In this document: in pieces, positions 1-7,828 of the stretch
How positions within the stretch are numbered: the first letter of the stretch is position 1
How the letters are laid out: each line of letters starts with the position of its first letter
Origin: FEN-1139 sp038207155
GTDB taxonomy: Bacteria; Myxococcota_A; Polyangia; Polyangiales; Polyangiaceae
Assembly (NCBI GenBank): GCA_038207155.1
Contig: JBBRAB010000016.1
Span: forward strand, 42,321-106,320
Direction of reading: 5' to 3'
Length of the DNA: 64,000 bases
Notes under the pieces: model-generated
Seen by the model: only the letters and a program-made list of their open reading frames with translations
Databases searched by the model: none
Told to the model about the DNA's origin: nothing
Program-made: the position numbers and the translations under genes

Positions 1-1573
1 AGAGCTTGCCGCGGTGCTCAATCAGATGCTTCAGGGCGCCAAGTCCGGTGGCAGCGCGGCCTCCGCGGCTCAGCCTGGCGCGGCTGCCAGCAAGGATCTG
101 TTCGAGGGTGAGGTGCGCGTCACCGCGGACAAGGCGACCAACTCGCTGCTGATCACCTCACTCGGTCGCGACTACGCCACCATGCGTCTCGTGGTCACGC
201 AGCTCGACAAGGTTCGTCGCCAAGTCTTTATCGAGGCGGTGATCATGGATCTTGACGTCTCGGACACCCAGAAGCTCGGAACGTCTTGGCATATGGGCGA
301 TCAGGAAGACCTCGGTGGAGGCAATAAGTCGCTGATCGCCGGCGGCCTCAAGGCGCAGAACTCGCTGCCCTTCCCGCAGAATCAGGACATGCTGCAAGGC
401 TTTGCCGTGGGTGTGCGCGGTCCGGCGCTCGATGGCACGCAGAACCTGCTCGGCACGGGTCTGAGCATCCCGGCGTTTGGCGTGGTGGTCAACGCGCTAA
501 CCACCAGCGGCACCACGAACGTTCTGGCGACGCCGCACATCATCGCTACCGACAATATCCCCGCCGAAATCACGATCGGGCAGAACATCCCCCTTCAGGA
601 AAATATTGGCGGCGGTCTCAGCGGTCTTGCGGGGCTCGCGGGTGCCGGAGCAGCACCGGGCGCAGCGGGCGCGGCCGGCGGTCTTGGTGCGCTCGGCATG
701 CTGGGTGGCATGGGCATGGGCGGCGGCTTTTCTGCTCCCCGTCAGGATGTCGGTATCAAGATCAAGGTCACGCCCCACATCAACGACTCCAGCCAGGTGC
801 AGCTCGAGCTCCAGCAGGAGAGCAGCGACCGCGGCGCATCCTCGGGCAACATTGGGGCGGTCACCATCATCAAGCGCACGGCCAACACGACCGTCACCGT
901 CGAGGATCAGCAGACGGTGGTGATCGGCGGCTTGATGCGTGAGCAGCTCGTCAAGAGCGACGAAAAGATCCCGCTGCTTGGCGACATCCCGGTGCTCGGG
1001 TTCTTGTTTCGTCACTCCAAGACCGAGAAGCGCAAAGCGAATCTGCTGCTGATCCTGACGCCCTACGTCGTGCGGGACCAGACCGATCTGCGCAAGATCT
1101 TCGAGCGTAAGATGCAGGAACGTCAAGAGTTCCTGGATCGCTACTTCGTCTTCACGGGCAACGACTGGTCACCGCCTCGCGACTACTCGCGCGCCAACGG
1201 CGTGGTGGAGGACATTCGTCAGGCCTATTTCCGGCTCGAAGAGCAGGAGCGCCTGCTGCGCGAGAGTGAGCCCACCAAGCGTGCCCACGCGGGAACCGCA
1301 CCGATCGCGCTACCCGAGGTACCGACCTCCTCGAGTGCCCACACCACGGGGGCGCAGCCCGCTGCTGCCGCACCGGCGGGTGCTGGGGCACCGCTGGTTC
1401 CTCAGAATCGAACGCCCGTCGCAACGCCGCCTGCCGGTGCCGCGCCGACCCCAGTTCCCGCCACCCCTCAACCCTTCCGCACTCGGCGTCGCGCTCCCCA
1501 GCAGGGCGCGCTCGAGGCCCCGGTCGTGGTCCAGCCGATGGCGCGTAGCGTCAACGTCGAGCGAGCGGAGTAA
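1..1573 (+). CDS. gspD: GspD, type II secretion secretin (5' truncated by window edge)
   Basis: This outer-membrane secretin forms the exit channel of the T2SS. The reading frame is open to the left edge, so the N0-N2 domains lie outside the window. The visible part starts in a Gly/Ala/Gln linker, then an N3-type repeat (VTADKATNSLLITS, near nt 118-160), then the secretin domain. That domain contains VGIKIKVTPHIND, VTVEDQQTVVIGGL and the core signature IPLLGDIPVLGFLF (near nt 970-1010). A Gly/Ala/Met-rich insert (nt 610-735) interrupts the secretin domain near its expected gate region. After the core comes an S-domain-like segment and a tail of about 80 residues rich in Pro and Ala. The stop lies 3 nt before gspE. 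The family assignment is secure; the role of the insert and tail is unknown. Confidence 0.96.
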   Translation, partial: ELAAVLNQMLQGAKSGGSAASAAQPGAAASKDLFEGEVRVTADKATNSLLITSLGRDYATMRLVVTQLDKVRRQVFIEAVIMDLDVSDTQKLGTSWHMGDQEDLGGGNKSLIAGGLKAQNSLPFPQNQDMLQGFAVGVRGPALDGTQNLLGTGLSIPAFGVVVNALTTSGTTNVLATPHIIATDNIPAEITIGQNIPLQENIGGGLSGLAGLAGAGAAPGAAGAAGGLGALGMLGGMGMGGGFSAPRQDVGIKIKVTPHINDSSQVQLELQQESSDRGASSGNIGAVTIIKRTANTTVTVEDQQTVVIGGLMREQLVKSDEKIPLLGDIPVLGFLFRHSKTEKRKANLLLILTPYVVRDQTDLRKIFERKMQERQEFLDRYFVFTGNDWSPPRDYSRANGVVEDIRQAYFRLEEQERLLRESEPTKRAHAGTAPIALPEVPTSSSAHTTGAQPAAAAPAGAGAPLVPQNRTPVATPPAGAAPTPVPATPQPFRTRRRAPQQGALEAPVVVQPMARSVNVERAE

Positions 1574-1576
1574 GCC

Positions 1577-3349
1577 TTGGTCGTTGAGCGAGCTCTAGGG
1601 CAGGTACTAGTGCGGCGCGGAGTCCTCGGCTCCGACGCTGTTGAGCAGCTATTGGCTACCCAGGTCGACAAGGAGTCGTCTCTGGTGGAGCTGATTGTTG
1701 CCGGAAAATGGGCCACGTCGGCGGAAGTTGGCGGGGCGCTTGCGGCTGAATGTGGTCTGCCGTTCGTCGAGACCGTCGCGGCCGACAAGGTGGAGTTGAC
1801 CATCGCGACTCGCATCCCGATCGGGTTCTCAAAGACCAATCGGGTGCTGGTGGTGGACGAGTCCGAGAGCTCGGTCGCGGTCGTCTGCGCGGATCCGTTC
1901 AACGTCGAGGCGCTCGACGGCGTGCGCGCTCTGTTCGGCAAGCCGATCACGACGACGGTGGCGACGGCCGAGGTGGTGGTCGACGCCATCAACCGGGTCT
2001 ACGAGCGCCAGACCAGCTCTGATGTACTGGAGTCCAAGGACGACGCCGAGCAGGAGGAAGAGGTCGACATCCTCGAGTCCGACGACGACGCCCCGGTGAT
2101 TCGCTGGGTCAACAGCCTGTTTTTCCAGGCGGTCAAGGAGCGAGCCAGCGACATTCACATCGAGCCCGAGGACCGCGAGGTCATCGTGCGCTACCGAATC
2201 GACGGTGAACTGTACGTCGCGCGCCGCGCGAGCCGCCAATTCATGAGCTCGGTCGTGGCCCGCGTGAAGATCATGTCAGGCCTGAACATCGCCGAAAAAC
2301 GGCTGCCGCAAGATGGGCGCATCTCGCTCAAAATTGCCGGGCGCTCACTGGATATTCGTGTCTCGACCGTGCCGACCAGTCGCGATGCCGAGCGCATCGT
2401 GATGCGTCTTTTGCACAAGACCAACGTGCTACTCGATCTGTCCGAGCTCGGGTTCTCCGAGCGCGACTACCGTTTGATGCATCAGCTGATCGAGCGCCCC
2501 GACGGCATCATCTTGGTCACGGGCCCGACCGGCAGCGGTAAGACGACTACACTTTATGCCTGTCTGAACCGCATCAACAAGCCGAACGTCAACATCCTCA
2601 CCGCCGAGGATCCGGTCGAGTACGAGCTCGGCGGGATTCATCAGATCCCGGTGCAGGCCAAGATCGGGCTGACCTTCGCGAACGCGCTGCGCGCGTTTCT
2701 CCGTCAAGATCCCGACGTCATCATGGTCGGTGAGATCCGCGACAAAGAGACCGCGGAAATTGCGATCCATGCCTCGATGACGGGTCATCTCGTGCTGAGC
2801 ACGCTCCACACCAACGACGCGGCGGGTGCCGTGACTCGTCTCGTGGAGATGGAGATGGAGCCCTTCCTCGTGCGCTCGACGGTGATCGGCATTCTTGCTC
2901 AGCGCCTCGTTCGGCGGCTGTGCCCCCATTGTCGTGAGGCCTACACGGCGACGCCGTTCGAGCTGCAGCAACTCGGGATTGATCCCGAGCGCTCACGCTG
3001 GCGCAAGGAGCGAAAGCTCAACCCGAAGTACCAGATCCAGGGCTACGAGCCTCAGCCACTCGGCTGGTTCGAGCAAGAGCCGCCCACCTTTTACCGGGCC
3101 AAGGGCTGCGAGCGCTGCGACAACAAGGGCTTTACGGGCCGTGTCGGTATTTACGAGCTGCTCGTCATGGACGACGTCTCTGGCGCGTTGATCCTTCAAA
3201 AGGCGGACGCTCAAACCATCAAGCGCGCGGCCCAGGTGCAGGGCATGGACTCGCTGCGCGACGATGGCGCGCGCAAGGTTATGCAAGGCAAGACGACGGT
3301 TGAGGAGGTCGTTGCGGCAACACAAGAGGACATGTTGCTCGACGAGTAA
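1577..3349 (+). CDS. gspE: GspE, T2SS assembly ATPase
   Basis: This cytoplasmic hexameric ATPase powers pseudopilus assembly. The 590-residue protein has a GspE N-domain (about 1-140), an acidic linker (DDAEQEEEVDILESDDD), and the CTE ATPase domain. The Walker A motif is GPTGSGKTT with Lys at 322, and the Asp-box/Walker B region is RQDPDVIMVGEIRD. A four-Cys zinc element is present at C449, C452, C511 and C514, with an unusually long loop between the two CxxC pairs. The start is TTG at 1577, supported by GGAG at 1567-1570 inside the end of gspD. The stop is 5 nt before gspF, so it is translated as part of the operon. Confidence 0.97.
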   Translation: MVVERALGQVLVRRGVLGSDAVEQLLATQVDKESSLVELIVAGKWATSAEVGGALAAECGLPFVETVAADKVELTIATRIPIGFSKTNRVLVVDESESSVAVVCADPFNVEALDGVRALFGKPITTTVATAEVVVDAINRVYERQTSSDVLESKDDAEQEEEVDILESDDDAPVIRWVNSLFFQAVKERASDIHIEPEDREVIVRYRIDGELYVARRASRQFMSSVVARVKIMSGLNIAEKRLPQDGRISLKIAGRSLDIRVSTVPTSRDAERIVMRLLHKTNVLLDLSELGFSERDYRLMHQLIERPDGIILVTGPTGSGKTTTLYACLNRINKPNVNILTAEDPVEYELGGIHQIPVQAKIGLTFANALRAFLRQDPDVIMVGEIRDKETAEIAIHASMTGHLVLSTLHTNDAAGAVTRLVEMEMEPFLVRSTVIGILAQRLVRRLCPHCREAYTATPFELQQLGIDPERSRWRKERKLNPKYQIQGYEPQPLGWFEQEPPTFYRAKGCERCDNKGFTGRVGIYELLVMDDVSGALILQKADAQTIKRAAQVQGMDSLRDDGARKVMQGKTTVEEVVAATQEDMLLDE

Positions 3350-3354
3350 GTAAA

Positions 3355-4584
3355 ATGGCCGTCTACGAGTACCGCGGTGTTGAGATTAAGTCTGGCAAGG
3401 CTGCCAAGGGGGTCCGCGACGCGGAGAGCCCCAAGGCTTTGCGAGCTCTGTTGCGTCGTGACGGCGTCCTGCTGACCGAGGCCAGTGAGGGCAAGGAGAA
3501 GAAGAACACCAAGGGTCGCCGTGAGGTCGATTTTATGGCGTTCTTCAAGCGCGTCAGCACCTCGGAGATCGCGATCCTGACGCGACAGCTCGCGACCCTT
3601 GTACGCGCTGGCGTGCCGCTCGTGGAATCCCTGACGGCCCTGATGGATCAGGTCGAAAACGAGATTCTCGTGCGGATCCTCGGCGAGGTGCGCGACTCGG
3701 TCAACCAAGGGACGCCGTTTTCAAAGTCGCTGGCTGTGCATCCAAAGGTCTTTCCCCCGCTCTACGTGAACATGGTCGCGGCTGGGGAGGCGTCGGGCAG
3801 CCTGGAAGCGGTGCTCGAGCGCCTGGCAGATTTCACGGAGAACCAGAGTCGCCTCAAGGGCAAGGTCTTTGCTGCCCTGATGTACCCGGCCCTGATGAGC
3901 GTGGTTGGCTTTGGTGTGGTGACGCTGCTCATGGTCACCGTGGTGCCGAAGGTGACCGCGATCTTTGATAGTTTGGATCAGGAGCTGCCGATCTACACGC
4001 GGGCCCTGATTTTCATGTCCAACACGATCTCAGACTACTGGTGGCTATTGCTCGGTGGGATCGGTGCGGGCGTGTATGGGTTCATTCGTTGGATCGCGAC
4101 CGAGTCCGGGCGTCGGCGGTTTGACCTGTTCAAGCTGCGTGCTCCGGTGTTCGGTCGGCTGAACCTGCTGGTCGGCGTGGCGCGCTTTGCGCGCACCCTC
4201 TCGACACTCCTGGCTAGCGGCGTGCCGATCCTGCGTGCCATGGAAATTGGCTCCAACGTGCTTGAGAACGCCATGCTGCAGGCAGCCGTGGCTAGTGCCA
4301 TTGGCTCGATTCGTGAGGGCGAGAGCATCGCGGAGCCCCTCAAGCGCAGCGAGCTCTTTCCTCCGATGGTCACCCACATGATCGCCATTGGCGAGCGCAC
4401 GGGCCGCCTCGAGGAAATGCTCGAGAACGTGGCGCGCGCCTACGAGTCGGATGTGGACACTAAGGTCACGGCCCTGACGAGTTTGCTCGAGCCCCTGATG
4501 ATCGTCGGTTTGGGCCTGTCGGTGGGCTTCATCGTGATCTCGATCATGGTGCCGTTGATGCAGATGAATCAGGCGGTGCAGTAG
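3355..4584 (+). CDS. gspF: GspF, T2SS inner-membrane platform protein
   Basis: GspF is the polytopic platform protein that couples the GspE ATPase to pseudopilin assembly. The 409-residue length is typical. An N-terminal cytoplasmic segment is followed by two tandem GspF domains, each containing the ARxLxTLLxxGVPL-type motif (RQLATLVRAGVPLVESL and ARTLSTLLASGVPILRAM). Hydrophobic helices lie near residues 170-200 and 220-240, and at the C-terminus (LMIVGLGLSVGFIVISIMVP). It is followed after 3 nt by an extra GspG-like gene. Confidence 0.97.
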   Translation: MAVYEYRGVEIKSGKAAKGVRDAESPKALRALLRRDGVLLTEASEGKEKKNTKGRREVDFMAFFKRVSTSEIAILTRQLATLVRAGVPLVESLTALMDQVENEILVRILGEVRDSVNQGTPFSKSLAVHPKVFPPLYVNMVAAGEASGSLEAVLERLADFTENQSRLKGKVFAALMYPALMSVVGFGVVTLLMVTVVPKVTAIFDSLDQELPIYTRALIFMSNTISDYWWLLLGGIGAGVYGFIRWIATESGRRRFDLFKLRAPVFGRLNLLVGVARFARTLSTLLASGVPILRAMEIGSNVLENAMLQAAVASAIGSIREGESIAEPLKRSELFPPMVTHMIAIGERTGRLEEMLENVARAYESDVDTKVTALTSLLEPLMIVGLGLSVGFIVISIMVPLMQMNQAVQ

Positions 4585-4587
4585 CCG

Positions 4588-5001
4588 ATGGCCCGCTCGT
4601 CCAACAACGCCCCTCGCATCTTCTTCCCCTGGGAAGCGCGCGTCGGTATGCGTCGTTGGTCGCTGATCGGGCGAGTTCGTCCGGCCTTGGCGGTACTTGC
4701 CATGATCGGGCTGGTTGTCAGCATCGCGTATCGCGAGCGCAAAGCCTCGGGCCAGAGGCGGACCCGGGCTACGCTGCTTGACGTCCGCCACGCCGTGGAA
4801 GCCAGCATGGCGGATCACGACGGCGGCTGTCCGCCCTCGATGGAAGAGGTGGCGCGGCTGCGCGGAACCCAGGGGCTCCCGCTGGACGCCTGGGGCCACC
4901 CGCTTGAGCTGATTTGCCCCTCACCCATTGAGGGAAATTCGTACGATCTTCGCAGCGCTGGCCCCGACGGGATCCCGGGTGGGCTCGATCGCCTTGAGTG
5001 A
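4588..5001 (+). CDS. GspG-like anchored protein lacking a prepilin cleavage motif
   Basis: This 137-residue protein sits between gspF and gspG. It has one hydrophobic segment (PALAVLAMIGLVVSIAY, about residues 32-48) preceded by a basic stretch. There is no G/FxxxE prepilin peptidase site. The C-terminal part resembles the C-terminal domain of the major pseudopilin: LPLDAWGHPLELIC followed by YDLRSAGPDGIPGG, similar to DPWGQEFILIC and the following loop in the gspG product. It is probably a membrane-anchored periplasmic partner of the pseudopilus or a diverged gspG duplicate. Its role is inferred only from position and similarity. The ATG is 3 nt after the gspF stop. Confidence 0.82.
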   Translation: MARSSNNAPRIFFPWEARVGMRRWSLIGRVRPALAVLAMIGLVVSIAYRERKASGQRRTRATLLDVRHAVEASMADHDGGCPPSMEEVARLRGTQGLPLDAWGHPLELICPSPIEGNSYDLRSAGPDGIPGGLDRLE

Positions 5002-5017
5002 TGTTTGGAGGACCAAC

Positions 5018-5479
5018 ATGCAGTCTGTAACGATTTTGCAAAATTCTGAGTTTTCGTCAGCCTACCTGCGCAGACTCCTGCAGCGACAGCGTGCTCATGC
5101 GCGTGGCATGACGTTGGTCGAGATCCTGATCGTACTCGCGATCATCGCGACGATCGCGGGAGGGGCCGCGGCCTACGCGCTTCCTAAATTCAAGGAGTCC
5201 CAGATCAAGGCTGCCGTGATGTCCTGCCGAACCGTGCGCGGCGCGGTGCACACCTGGCAGGCGGCGAACAACGAGTCGACCTGTCCGACCGTCGCGCAGC
5301 TCATTCAGGACAAGCAGCTCGACTCGGCCAATGCGGCGACTGACCCGTGGGGCCAGGAATTCATCCTGATTTGCACCGATGACGAGGTCTTCGTGGGTTC
5401 CGTTGGTCCGGACAAGAAGAAGGGCACCAAGGATGACATCCAGGTCCCTGCTGCCGCCAAGACCGGCGCAACGCCCTGA
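5018..5479 (+). CDS. gspG: GspG, major pseudopilin
   Basis: This is the major subunit of the T2SS pseudopilus. The start at 5018 is chosen because GGAGG (5007-5011) is well spaced upstream; an in-frame start further upstream would overlap the previous gene by 74 nt. The 153-residue precursor has a long leader (about 32 residues) and then the type III signal sequence RG/MTLVEILIVLAIIATIAGG, with Gly at -1 and Glu at +5. The C-terminal domain holds the conserved DPWGQEFILIC block and the region that forms the calcium-binding loop in this family (SVGPDKKKGTKDD). It is followed by gspH after 14 nt. Confidence 0.95.
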   Translation: MQSVTILQNSEFSSAYLRRLLQRQRAHARGMTLVEILIVLAIIATIAGGAAAYALPKFKESQIKAAVMSCRTVRGAVHTWQAANNESTCPTVAQLIQDKQLDSANAATDPWGQEFILICTDDEVFVGSVGPDKKKGTKDDIQVPAAAKTGATP

Positions 5480-5493
5480 GTGCCAGCTGCCTG

Positions 5494-6225
5494 ATGGTTC
5501 ATTCCTCTCACGTCGTCAGCTTGCGGCGCCGCCAGGCGCTTGGGATGACGCTCGTCGAGATTCTTGTGGTGCTCGCGCTGATTGCGATCATGGCGGCGAC
5601 CGCGATGGCTGGTTCCGGCAGCGTCGGTGCAAGCCGAATGCGGGGCGCCGCCACGGCGATCGTGTCACTAGCGAAGGTCGCCATCACGCGTGCCAACGCG
5701 ACCGGGCACCCCGTGCGAATGGTGTTTAACCTCCAGACAAAGACGGTGGGTCTCGAGGAGAGCGCGACCGGTCGCATGCTGCGCGCCAAGCCGTCTGCGT
5801 CTGCGATCGCGGCTGCGGCGGCCTCAGGAACGCCCGGATTTGAGAAGGCCGCCGAGCGCGAAGCTTCCTCATTTCTGGCAGGAGCGCAGTCGGCTCGTCC
5901 GAGTTTTGTCGCCGCCACGGGCATCGAGCTCGGTGACGAGCGACTCGAGCCTGAAGGCCACGAGCTGGGGACGCACATCGAATACATTCAGGTGCAGTCG
6001 GAGCATGATGAGGAGCCCGTCACCGAGGGTAAGGCGTTTCTCTATTTTTGGCCCGGCGGGGGCACGGAATGGTCGAGCATTCAGCTGCGCGTGGTCGGGC
6101 AACAGGAAGGCTTGACGATCCTGGTGAGTCCGCTGACTGGGCGCGCCAGGATCAAGAAGGGTCGCCTGGACCTGCCCAAGCGCAGTGAAGAGGGTATTAT
6201 CTCGGAGCGGGAGGGGCCGCGATGA
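5494..6225 (+). CDS. gspH: GspH-type minor pseudopilin
   Basis: This is a minor pseudopilin thought to link the pseudopilus tip complex to the shaft. The prepilin site is ALG/MTLVEILVVLALIAIM, with Glu at +5. At 243 residues it is longer than many GspH proteins. The middle holds an Ala/Ser-rich segment (AKPSASAIAAAAASGTPGFE), and the C-terminal half is predicted beta-rich. The subfamily call rests mainly on gene order (G-H-I-J-K); by sequence alone it could only be called a minor pseudopilin. Its last four bases overlap the gspI start. Confidence 0.87.
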   Translation: MVHSSHVVSLRRRQALGMTLVEILVVLALIAIMAATAMAGSGSVGASRMRGAATAIVSLAKVAITRANATGHPVRMVFNLQTKTVGLEESATGRMLRAKPSASAIAAAAASGTPGFEKAAEREASSFLAGAQSARPSFVAATGIELGDERLEPEGHELGTHIEYIQVQSEHDEEPVTEGKAFLYFWPGGGTEWSSIQLRVVGQQEGLTILVSPLTGRARIKKGRLDLPKRSEEGIISEREGPR

Positions 6226-7100
6226 CGCCGCGTGCAGCCCGCGGTTTTTCGCTACTCGAGGTGCTCGTCGCGCTGGCGATTCTGGGCCTCGGGTTGACCG
6301 CCATTCTTAGCGCGCAGACGGGGCTGTTTGCGACCTCGACCAAGGGCGCTAACATGGCGATTGCAGCCAACCTCGGGCGGTGCCGCATGAGCGAGCTCGA
6401 GGTCAAGCTCCTCAAGAATGGCTACCCGATCGGCGATGACAAGGGTGAGGGGCGTTGCTGCGTGGATGATCCCGACAGTCTGTTCGAATGCACCTGGGTG
6501 GTCGGGGTCGTTGTACTTCCCAACATGAACAACAACGCCGACGGTGGCCTGTCACCTTCGTCGTCTGCGTCGCTCGACGGTGGCCTGCCTCCCATGGGCT
6601 CGGGTCCGACGGTGGCTGGACTCGGCTCGGCGGGGCCCATGGGTTCTGCGGGCCCTCCCGGCTTTACTTCCGGGTTGAGTCCGACTGACACCTCGGGTCT
6701 TGGCTCAGGTCTCGGCGCGCTCGGGATGCTCGGAGGTGGCATGGGTGCCCTCGGTGGAGGCATGAGCCCCATGGGTGGCGGCAAGATGGGGCAGCTCGGC
6801 GGCGTATCGGGCGGCAGTATGGCGGGCATCGCGTCGATGGCGATGTCGATGGTCTACCCCGCGCTCAAGCCGATGATGGAAGCCAGCATTCGGCGTTTGA
6901 CGGTCACGGTGAAGTGGAAAGAGGGGCGTTCCGCGCGTGACCTCGAGCTCGTGCAGTATGTGACGAACCCGCAGCAGGGCGGCATGATGGCCGACGTGCC
7001 AGGTGGCGTGCCGCTGCTGCAGCAGATGATGGGGACGCCGGGCTTGACCCCAGGCTCGACCCCGGGTTCGACGGGCACCCAGTCGGGGACGAGCAAATGA
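6222..7100 (+). CDS. gspI: GspI-type minor pseudopilin with Gly/Met-rich insert
   Basis: This minor pseudopilin is expected in the GspI-J-K tip complex. It has a classical prepilin site (RG/FSLLEVLVALAIL) and the GspI-like pattern of helix followed by short beta domain. It is 292 residues, more than twice the usual size. The extra length comes from a low-complexity insert (nt 6530-6830) rich in Gly, Ser, Met and Pro, with runs such as LGALGMLGGGMGALGGG. The flanking pseudopilin domain resumes with RRLTVTVKWKEG, and the C-terminus is again Gly/Thr/Pro-rich. It overlaps gspH and gspJ by 4 nt each, which suggests translational coupling. Confidence 0.88.
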   Translation: MTPRAARGFSLLEVLVALAILGLGLTAILSAQTGLFATSTKGANMAIAANLGRCRMSELEVKLLKNGYPIGDDKGEGRCCVDDPDSLFECTWVVGVVVLPNMNNNADGGLSPSSSASLDGGLPPMGSGPTVAGLGSAGPMGSAGPPGFTSGLSPTDTSGLGSGLGALGMLGGGMGALGGGMSPMGGGKMGQLGGVSGGSMAGIASMAMSMVYPALKPMMEASIRRLTVTVKWKEGRSARDLELVQYVTNPQQGGMMADVPGGVPLLQQMMGTPGLTPGSTPGSTGTQSGTSK

Positions 7101-7828
7101 CGGCCTCCCGCTCCACGCGTCGCTTAGCGAGCGCTGGGTTCACGCTCGTCGAGGTGCTCGTTGCGATGGCGGTGCTGGCCTTCCTCGCCATGGTTATTTA
7201 CGGCGCGTTCTCCGGCATGAAGCGGAGCAAGGAGGGCGTCGAACGGCTCAATGATCGGTACCGGGAAGGACGGATGGCGATGGGGCGCATGGTGCGCGAG
7301 CTGCAGAGCGCTTACGTGTCGCAGCACATTCCGATCCCACCGACGCCTCAGGTGCAAAAAACGGTGTTTCGCGCGCAGTCCGGAGTTCCCGGCGATCGCC
7401 TCGACTTTGTGGCGTTCGCGCACCGGCGGCTCGACGAGAATGCGCGCGAGTCCGACCAGGCGGAATACTCCTATTTTCTAATGCCCGATCCGGACCACCC
7501 GGAGGTCAACGATCTCGTGCGACGCGAGAGTCCGCGCATTGATATGGAACCCGATCGCGGTGGGCGCATCGACGTGCTGGCGACCGACGTCGATCTGTTC
7601 GATCTCGCCTTTCTCGACCCCACCACAGGCCAATGGATCGAGCGTTGGGACACGACGCAGGGCACAGAGCAGGTCGGGCGTCTTCCGCTTCAGGTTCGGA
7701 TCACGCTCGTGCTCAATGGTGGACAGCGCGCTCAGGGGAGCTCCGGACGTAAGCCGATTCGCCTCGTGACCAAGGTGGTCATCCCGATCGAGAAGGCCTT
7801 GACGTTTGCCACTCAGGGGGGTGGATGA
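7097..7828 (+). CDS. gspJ: GspJ-type minor pseudopilin
   Basis: This 243-residue minor pseudopilin is a predicted member of the I-J-K tip complex. The prepilin motif is AG/FTLVEVLVAMAVLAFLAMV, with Glu at +5. The family-typical region DRLDFVAFAHRR and an acidic segment (MPDPDHPEVNDLVRRESP) follow, then DVDLFDLAFLD and a beta-strand end region typical of GspJ. The gene overlaps gspI and gspK by 4 nt on each side. Confidence 0.92.
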   Translation: MTASRSTRRLASAGFTLVEVLVAMAVLAFLAMVIYGAFSGMKRSKEGVERLNDRYREGRMAMGRMVRELQSAYVSQHIPIPPTPQVQKTVFRAQSGVPGDRLDFVAFAHRRLDENARESDQAEYSYFLMPDPDHPEVNDLVRRESPRIDMEPDRGGRIDVLATDVDLFDLAFLDPTTGQWIERWDTTQGTEQVGRLPLQVRITLVLNGGQRAQGSSGRKPIRLVTKVVIPIEKALTFATQGGG

